Made by a program: the position numbers and the translations under genes. From the NCBI GenBank assembly GCA_033398695.1, contig CM065801.1, positions 806,001-870,000 on the forward strand: a DNA stretch of 64,000 bases, written 5' to 3'. The notes beneath the pieces were generated by a model. It did not search any database and had not been told where the DNA came from. It saw only the letters and a list, made by a program, of their open reading frames with translations. This DNA is from Orobanche coerulescens (Eukaryota > Streptophyta > Magnoliopsida > Lamiales > Orobanchaceae). Positions 56,419 to 64,000 of this stretch are shown here, piece by piece (positions within the stretch are counted from its first letter, which is position 1; each line of letters begins with the position of its first letter).

Positions 56419-59400
56419 TCATGGTAGGCCATTTTCACCAGATGGTCCTGGACGACTATTTAAAAGAGGCTGGAGTGCTTTGACCACAATGCTCATGTTT
56501 GGCCGGAAATCAGCTTCATATTGTACACACAACGCGGCAACAGCAGCCATCTACAATTCATGATTTTGGTAAAACCAGATCAGAACCGAATACATTCATG
56601 GGATACTTTCTTCACTTCAAACAAATACTTTTTTTATTGGATTTGATCAAATTAAGTATAATCTATAGTTATGCAGAAATATGATAAGGCCTAAATAACT
56701 AGACATATATCACAAACAGTCAAATGACAAAATATATAAATTCATATCCAACAGCCTAAATGTACATTCTTTAAAGTCCGTTGCAAAATCAAAATTTGAG
56801 CTAATAAATCCTATATTTTTTTTCATTCACTATGTTACTATTTAAGTGTACATACGCAATATGGGTGTCAAGTTGAGGATCATAAAATTATTGATATAAT
56901 ACAAATAAAAAAGGGATTAGAAACAAAAAGGTTTATTAAGCTTTAAAGAAGAAAAAGAAAAGAACAAATGTAATAATCAATGCAGCACACGGACATAATT
57001 ATAAATCTAGTAATTCGTATTTTAATAATACATGCACAATTTCTAGATTAGGGAAACAAATGGGAGGAAAGCTTATGTTGCTACTGTTCTGAAAACATCA
57101 CTTTGATTGGAAAAACAACACAACACATTTTTTATTGAGAAGTTATGAGAAGTCCCAAGTACTATTAAAGTTTGGGGATTCCATCTCAAAACCAATCGAC
57201 AATGAGTGGAGTAGCCTAGGATCTTTTATATATTGAAGGCAAGGCTAATATTTTCCTGATGTGAGATTAATGCTTCAACACGCCCCCTCACGAGTAGCCG
57301 GATTCAAAGCTTACATCGTGGACTCGATAACTCACGTGATGTAGAGAGCTAGAACATCATGGGCCTTCTGATAGCCTGCTCCGATACCATATTAAAGTCT
57401 GGGGTTTCATCAAAGCCAAATGACAATGAGAGTAGCCCAGGATCTTTAGACCAGAATTTCCCCTATGTGGGATTAATACTTCAACAAGTACATGGAGCAA
57501 AGAGACTATCTGCTCAAAATTCTGAAGACTACTAAACATTTACACGCACATTAATACATTCTTATGCCCTAAAATCTTTGCATGACAGAATCCACAAGAT
57601 TCATATTCTTTGTACACCACATGCCAAATGTGCAACTTTGTTATTCAAATAAAAGGAAAAACATTGAATCAGATATTACCTTAGCAACAGCCTTAGGGGG
57701 GTACTCACCCCCCAGTCTACCATCAATACATTGCCGAACCTTGTCTTCACTCAGTTTTGGTGTAGCCTGAAACATACAATTGACTGCAGTTACTTATGTA
57801 AGTAGAGTGGAACAAAGGTTCCAATCTTTGATTTGGCAGAAGAAAGGGAAAATAAAGGAAAATATAATGGAGAAGAAGTAAAGTACCCATGTTACTAGAC
57901 TTTGCTGTCCACGAGGTAATGTGTGATCGACAGGTTTGCGCCCAGTGAGAAGCTCCAGAAGGACAACACCAAAGCTGTACACATCACTCTTCGAGTTCAG
58001 CTGTCCAGTCATTGCATACCTGCCAGATCATTGAAATTATTTTAGATAAAAAATGAGGGGTCTTCTCAAAACTCATTACAGATACTGGTTCCTGACAAAT
58101 GTAGATTTATTTTTATGTTTATTTTTCCTCATTCAGTTGATAGTGCATTCCTGAAAAACAAAATATTAGCATACCAACAGAAGTTTATCACTTATTCTCT
58201 ATCATTGTATGCATTCGGATATTTGTATATGCACCAAAGCTTTTACATTCCAAACCGAAGACAACTTACTCTGGAGCATGATATCCAAATGTCCCAAGGA
58301 CACGAGTAGAGTGAAGACGTGCTGCCATATCAGGAGCTTGATTTGATAAATCAAAGTCACCAATCTTAGCTACATCATCATCAAATATTAGTACATTGCT
58401 GGACTTAATATCACGGTGGATAATGTGAGGTTCTGCTTTTTCATGAAGATATTCAAGGCCCTTAGCAGCACCAACTGCAATTTTTACGCGTTGAGCCCAA
58501 GAAAGAACAGGACCAGGTTGTGCACCTTTAACACCTTTCCGTCCTGAAAAACGACAAGTTTAAAATTTGCTGAAAATTAATGCAACAATTTTGGGAATGA
58601 CCTGATTTCATTTTATGGCAATTGGTATATGTTTTGTTTAATTAATTAATTTCTAACATGTCTTTTGGCCACCCAAACATTTTATCCCAAATGATCAACC
58701 CATGTTGTATAATTGTGTTCTTCCTTCCCTTCGGTTTTCTCGATATACTTAAAGTTCAAAAAAAAAATCTTGTGTCTTTATGCTCCCCGACATTTACCAT
58801 CTTTTCTTCTTTTATTCTCCTCATTTTTAAAGGTGGTGCTGGGGTTTGGAGATGAGAAACAAACTTTAACAATGGGAAAACATGGTAACCTATAATGCAT
58901 GATGTATACTGAAGTTAACATATAATGTAGTTCAATTAAGACATATTACTCTCCGTTACATCTCAAATCTCCCATACATTCAGTTAATAGAAGGTTGACC
59001 CAATACCTTGAGACAATTATAACAAGAAGAATAAAGAATTGATAAAAATGGAAATGCTATATATAGCAGCAAAATAAGGATTCAGAGTTGCAAAAGCTTC
59101 AAAAACTGAATTAGTAATACCCAAAATAAAGTAATAGGTCACTTCCTGCCTAGCCAAATGAACTGGAACCTAACCAAACCATGGTCAGCGGTTCCAAAAC
59201 CCGAAATAAATGTATGAAAAGATTGAAACTCTTATTTTATAGTAAAGAACACGACACAAGGAGAACATTCTAGTAGAAACATGGTAGGTGTTGTTTTTCC
59301 TATTTTTAGAATCCTTTAGGTAGTTTTAGTTTTATAACAAAAAGAACAATCTCCATCGTAGAGCTCAGCTGGGTGAGGCATTCAATGAGCTTTGTTTCGA

Positions 59401-62400
59401 TTCGTGGTAGATCCTAATTCTTGTTTATTGGTAAAAACTTCACGGTGGTGTTAATTTAGTTTTATTGTATTTGATTTCACATTCTTATTAATTGGTATAA
59501 ACTTCAGGGTGATGTTAATTGATGCAGATGGCCGATCCTTTGACCGCACTGCTCCACGCCATCCAGGTCATTAGAATCTCAGGACCAGCCCTGAGGGTCA
59601 AGTTCAAAGGAAATAGAAGAGGCACGAGTATTATTATTCTTATTGTTAGACTTGGAATATTCAATAACAGCATCGTGTCTATTAACTTAAATGACCATCA
59701 ACAATTGAAAGCAAAACATTGTCTCGAGAGGTTTCGGCCGCTTCGAGTGTTGAACTTTCAAATGACTTGAAATACTAAGGTGGTTAGTGGTTATAGTTCC
59801 ACCTCTTGGAACCCTGTCGAACTGGCGGTTCCATACTATAGAACTGCCAATTCCAACAGCTAGTTTTGTTGGGGGAAAAGGGTTGATGGAGAACACGATG
59901 CAATTTGAGAAAAGAATCAAAGCACGAAAAAATTGGAGAGAAATTCAATAATCAATAATAATAACAATACTATACTAATAATAATAAGGTGTCCAAAAGC
60001 GCAGCTCTTGAGCCATTATTTATAGGCTAAAGCCATATTTAAACTAGGATTAAACCAGATAAGGAAACTAAATAATATGAACTAAAATATTAATATTCTC
60101 CTAATTATAGCAATTTTTATATCTTCCTTTCCATCAATGGTTCTTTCTAGTTTTTTTAGCGACTTACTATATCGAATAGAGTTTGATATATGAAAATATA
60201 TATATTTCTTTTAACATATGGGAATATGAGACTCAGACTCATGTAACAAGCCAAGGCCCTTGAAGAATCACTAACGAAATACCACATTTAGAAGCCCCCA
60301 TTTACTTATTTAGACAAAAGAAATTGTGATATTGCGATCTTGGGTCGAGAGGGATGATATTTTAGTAGGCAAATTGACGCCCCAAATGGTAAAAGAATCG
60401 TCGTATGCCCGTGAAGATAGATTGTTACGAGCCATACTTGGCATTCAGGTATCTACTTGAAAAAAAAAAAAAAACTGGTTTAAACCTACCTATAGGTGGT
60501 AGGGGCCGGCTTATTGATGTGAGGTGGATCCAGAAAAAGGGAAGTTTTAGTTATAAGCCAGAAATAATTCATGTATACATTTCACAGAAACGGAAATAAA
60601 GCTATCATTTCAAAAAGTTGGCCTAGACTATATATGCCGTATCTGCAAGATGGAAGAAATGTCGATATGTCTTCAACCCAATAGGGGTACGTTCACAAAT
60701 GAACGTAGGACATATATTTGAATGTTCATTCGGGTTAGCCGGGGGGAGGGGGGGGGGGGGTTACTAGACAGACATTGTCGAATAGCGCCTTTTGATGAGA
60801 GATATAAACCCCGCCCAATTCATCTTACAATCTAAAAATTCTAATTCCGAAGTGGTCCTCTCTTTTGCGTTCCAATTGTAAAGTTTAAATATATAAACTT
60901 ACAAGTTTGGTAAAAGTAGTGCTAACATAGTGTGTCAGAAAATTACCATATTTTATTTGATGGGATAAAAAATAATAACATTGTTTAAAATAAAAAAAAA
61001 ACTTAAAAGATGGATGGAATCATACAAGACCCATCAACGAACAGAAATCCAAACCGGAACTGGCCGGTTCTAGTTCGCAGTTACAGTTACTCAAAATGAG
61101 AAAATGGGACTCGGCTATTCTGGAGTTATAACCGCCGGTTCTGTAACTGTGGTCATCCTGCTACTTTTATCAGTTAGGCCAGGGGTGCATGTCCAATTAC
61201 CATTGACACGAAAGAATGCACATGTGGAATAAAGGGAATAAACTGACTGCATTGAAAAGTGGCTAATCCATGGAATAAAAGAAAGTAGAACCAAATCTTA
61301 TAACGTAAGCATGATATGTCCAGGAGAAAACAGCTGTACTGCTGCAAATGATATTTTCATACCATGAAGGATGTCGTGAAGAGATCCATTAGATGCAAAT
61401 TCATACGCAAGAACGCGTTGATTTCCATCAACACAATAACCAAGTAGTTCCACGAAATTTTCATGTTTTAACCTGGAAACCATAGACACCTGCAGATACA
61501 AAAGTATGATAGTTTCAATGATCAATTTCTAATTCCCAAAACAAGAATTAGATTACAGCTCCAGGACAAACCTGAGCTAAGAGTTCATCATCTGGTTGTT
61601 TGCTGGCATCCAACTTTTTAATAGCCGCAGCCCGGCCATTCTTAAGGGTTCCATAATACACTCTTCCATATGAGCCTTCCCCTATCAAGGACTCTGTGCT
61701 AAAGTTACTAGTGACTTCCTTTAGTTCATCAACCGGAATTGATGGGACTGCAATTGGCTGCATCTTCACAGCTGGATCTTTTGATGCAGCATCTGTCTTA
61801 AGATAACCTCCACCATTTCCTACCAAAAGAAGTTGTCCTGATTTATACTAATCTTCTTGCCAACAATGGGTAGAAGTGAATCATATCATACAAAAAAAAA
61901 AAGAATGCCAGTAACATCAGAAAGATTCATTATGTCGTGGATTAAACAAAGTAAGTCTCTGTTCCAGAAAAAATAAAAAATAAGGACCCTGGTTATCAAC
62001 ACCTCTTGCAAAACAAAGTAGAGGGTTAGAGCCTAAAACCAATTGTTCCTGCAGTAGTGTTTGCGAAGCCAACAGACAGTTCCAGATACAAACGAAAAAG
62101 GTCAAGTTCCAACTTCAAACATCAAGAATAGGAATTTCATTAAAGCCGACTTGAAACACCAGATATATAGCAGATTGGTACATGCTAAGACCTAAAAGCC
62201 TTCTGTAAAATTAACTGAAGTACCAAAATATATTTACTGAATATATGCACAAAAGGATAATAAATTTTAAGCTTTCTGCATCAGATATGAATGAGAAAAT
62301 ATAGGAGTTGTTGTACCAGATGAGTTTTTCACTAGGTACTGCCCTCCACCATCAGCATTTTTATTGGTCTCATATTCTTCACAACAGCTAAAACAACTCA

Positions 62401-62401
62401 T
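56419..62401 (-). CDS. PTI1-like: PTI1-like protein kinase
   Basis: Seven exons give 361 residues: 62401-62317, 61819-61572, 61489-61363, 58543-58270, 58019-57887, 57766-57680 and 56550-56419. All have GT-AG borders and matching phases. The N-terminus [11 protein letters not shown] has a cysteine cluster suited to S-acylation and membrane attachment, as reported for the family. The kinase domain has G-loop IGEGSYGRV (about 74-82), catalytic Lys K96, HRD 196-198, the family-typical DFD (216-218) in place of [17 protein letters not shown] as activation segment, and [19 protein letters not shown]. In tomato, Pti1 is phosphorylated by the resistance kinase Pto; the family acts downstream of Pto-like and OXI1-type kinases. 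A splice acceptor ttctgttcag at about 62444 suggests a 5' UTR intron. Nothing is broken. Confidence 0.93.
57163..57486 (-). mobile_element. TRIM retrotransposon in the last intron of the kinase gene
   Basis: 324 bp are flanked by a 5 bp TSD AGTAC (57158-57162 and 57487-57491). Two short LTRs (57163-57280 and 57390-57486) share ttaaagt(t/c)tgggg, agcc(t/c)aggatctt and gattaat(g/a)cttcaaca. On the minus strand the LTR starts TGTTGAAG, and directly after the 5' LTR the primer site TGGTATCGGAGC (57389-57378) follows. There is no coding capacity. Size and layout define a terminal-repeat retrotransposon in miniature. Confidence 0.85.
59867..60112 (-). repeat. Possible solo LTR in intron 3 of the kinase gene
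   Basis: Read on the minus strand, this stretch has a TATA-like cctataaataatgg (about 60028), a leader-like pyrimidine-rich region with ataataataac repeats, and an end ttttcccccaaca. The other end (near tgctataattaggag) is less sure and no TSD was found. The remaining 2.8 kb intron (58544-61362) shows only a 16-base G-rich tract at 60741-60760 and nothing else that I recognise. Confidence 0.35.
60741..60760. repeat. Poly-G tract
   Basis: gggggga followed by 13 G in a row, inside intron 3 of the kinase gene. It could form a quadruplex on the non-template strand of that gene's complement. Confidence 0.8.
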
Positions 62402-62644
62402 TCTTTCCACCAAAAGATCTCCTCAAATATCCTTTCCAATCTCCTGAACAGAACAGAAAACTAATAAGGCTTTTTTTTTTTCCAAATTGAATTAGGTTGA
62501 TAAACCTTACAGAAATACAACTGAAAGGTAATTGTACAAGTATAATATTTGGAGGACAATATTATGCAGTGAGCTGTGAGCCCACAGCTCTAGTGTCAAA
62601 TATCCTTAGCCGAGAAACTGTCTCTGAAACAAGGGCACAAGACT

Positions 62645-63630
62645 CCAAAATGTGAAGATTTCAGATACCAAATAGATGAAATCCCCATTTTTTGTATATC
62701 CGAAATATTTACCATAGATTTCAAGCATCTATTTGTGAAGGCACGACATATATGAAACTTTAAACTCAAATACATAAAAAACTTGGTCGAAGAGGTTTAT
62801 GTTGGTATGCGGTTGGTAAACAATCCATTGTATAAGTTGAAGTCGGGTGTTTCATGTTGGGTATTAGGGTCATAGTTAAAGTGTAAACCTACTAGTTTGA
62901 AAATTTTATAATATTACCTGCAAGGAAGGTTGGAGGGGCATAAATTGGAAGAAGAAAAAACAGAAAATTAATAAAACGGTTACCTTATAGTTGAAGTAAT
63001 ACAACCAACAGAAAATTGGCGGGAAGCCCAGATGTCAAGCAAGCCTGACCATAAAGATCTAAATCACCAATCATCGTCTTTAGCTTACAACTTTCTTAGA
63101 AACAGAAATGTCATCTCTTTAAACTTTAGCTAAAGAAATGACCAATTATTTAACTGGTGTTTACGGAGATAACAGTTCTTCTTCTAAGAAGTATATAACC
63201 AAAGGCCTTGAATCATTCTTGGATCTTTATCGTAAATCTTGCGTGACATTGATCTCCCTGAAATTTTTATGTTGGCTGTAATACTTCCACTATAAGCTAG
63301 CAGTTCCATTAATTTTTTGGTTTTTCGTGATTGACATCTCCTCCAACCTTCCTTGCAAGCAATATGACAAATCTTCGAACTAGTAAGATTATGCTTAAAT
63401 ATGGCCTTACCAACATGAAACACCCAACTTCAACTTATTTATTAAACCTCCTACCAACATCCAAAACCAAAAACCAATTTCTCGACCAAGTATGTCTTGT
63501 ATTTGAGTTTAAAGTTCTACCTGAAGAATAAAAAAATAGATGTAGTGCTTTAACAAGCAGAAGTTTGAAATATATGATAAATATTAATCTATTTGGTGGT
63601 TGAACCTCCTCAAATTTTGGAGTCTTTATT
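62645..63630. repeat. Long imperfect inverted repeat upstream of the kinase gene
   Basis: The left arm (62645-62942) and right arm (63338-63630) are reverse complements over about 290 bp with indels. Shared blocks include tgcaaggaaggttggagg, aagttgaagt(c/t)gggtgttt, aactttaaactcaaatac and the outer cattttggagtctt with atctatttggt. A 395 bp loop separates them. It may be a large MITE. Its inner edge is about 240 bp upstream of the kinase start codon, so it lies in the promoter or 5' UTR intron. Confidence 0.75.
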
Positions 63631-64000
63631 CAATTTTGAAAGATCTAAGGGGCTGTTTGAAGACGAAATTCTCAGAAGTGAAATATCAAAAGTTATAAGT
63701 TTGAAGATTATGTGTTGAGTTTCTCTTTTCTTCTTATAATTATTTACTTCTTTTTGCAAAGAAATCATTTTTTCACCATAAACTTATCTTGGTTTTCCAG
63801 CACATTGTCATAATAGATCCACATACTATTTTTGTCATATATTTGAGTAAAGTTCGTTCAAGCGAAGTTAGGTGGATGTTGGTTGAAAAGATCGGTCTGC
63901 CTTATCAACGTCATGAATGTGCTCATTGACATATATAACAAGTTACTCGATCTAATCCGAGGAGCATGATGTTTGAGAATATCTTAGGCTAAGGTGCAGA
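63631..64000. other. Right-edge sequence, nothing recognised
   Basis: AT-rich, without ORF, repeat or RNA gene that I can identify. The words ggggctgtttgaagac near 63651 might be a transposon end. Confidence 0.4.

Noticed and set aside
59519..59770. 83-codon ORF inside kinase intron 3
   Set aside because: No domain, and in an intron on the opposite strand; it reads like random sequence.
63184..63423. 79-codon minus-strand ORF in the hairpin loop
   Set aside because: It runs into the inverted-repeat arm and has no recognisable domain, so I do not call it a gene.

Overview
This is a transposon-dense stretch of a plant nuclear genome, most likely a eudicot. Introns are GT-AG, there are Ty1/copia, Ty3/gypsy, RTE-type LINE, SINE, hAT, Mutator-like and PIF/Harbinger elements, and there are two intact-looking host genes of plant families. 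I see no tRNA or rRNA genes and no CRISPR array. Positions of long terminal repeats (LTRs), target-site duplications (TSDs) and exons were read by eye from the sequence.

1-13885 is a nest three layers deep. A copia element on + (only its RNase H tail and 3' LTR are visible, 12573-13885) was interrupted by a minus-strand retrotransposon A with LTRs of about 2.6 kb. A's 5' LTR was then interrupted by a relative, B (2789-11323), which is complete: LTRs of 3139 and 3122 bp, a 2.3 kb internal region with no recognisable protein, a perfect tRNA-Met primer site and an AATAA TSD. A and B look like large retrotransposon derivatives (LARDs). 13886-14975 is AT-rich with Helitron-like ends and a Stowaway-like fragment.

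14976-21970 holds two copia units in tandem sharing a central LTR. The upstream unit keeps protease to RNase H but has a destroyed RT active site. The downstream unit has gag joined directly to RT, with further deletions and scrambled filler DNA. 22316-33793 is a decayed RTE-type LINE split by a whole Tekay-type chromovirus (22885-32453, TSD GTTAG). A 673 bp hAT-type MITE follows (33814-34486, TSD TATACACT). 34699-41051 is a young non-autonomous Tat-like element. Its two LTRs are 749 bp each, it carries about 25 copies of a 50 bp satellite repeat, and on the opposite strand it has an intron-containing ORF. 41902-46150 is a second, decayed chromovirus.

The right third is more gene-like. A three-exon gene for an NYN-domain (limkain/MARF1-like) putative RNase lies on - (46269-48937), with a SINE in its first intron. 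A run of small DNA transposons follows: three Mutator-type MITEs with 9 bp TSDs, a fold-back element, and a nearly intact PIF/Harbinger transposase (53641-54806). A seven-exon PTI1-like kinase gene fills 56419-62401 on -. A 324 bp TRIM sits in its last intron, and a long inverted repeat of about 1 kb begins about 240 bp upstream of its start codon.

Nothing here is clearly a new cellular system. The observations most worth following are the clusters of short GC-rich palindromes near the start of three unrelated LTR families, the spliced antisense ORF plus satellite array in the Tat-like element, and the long hairpin and TRIM in the kinase locus.
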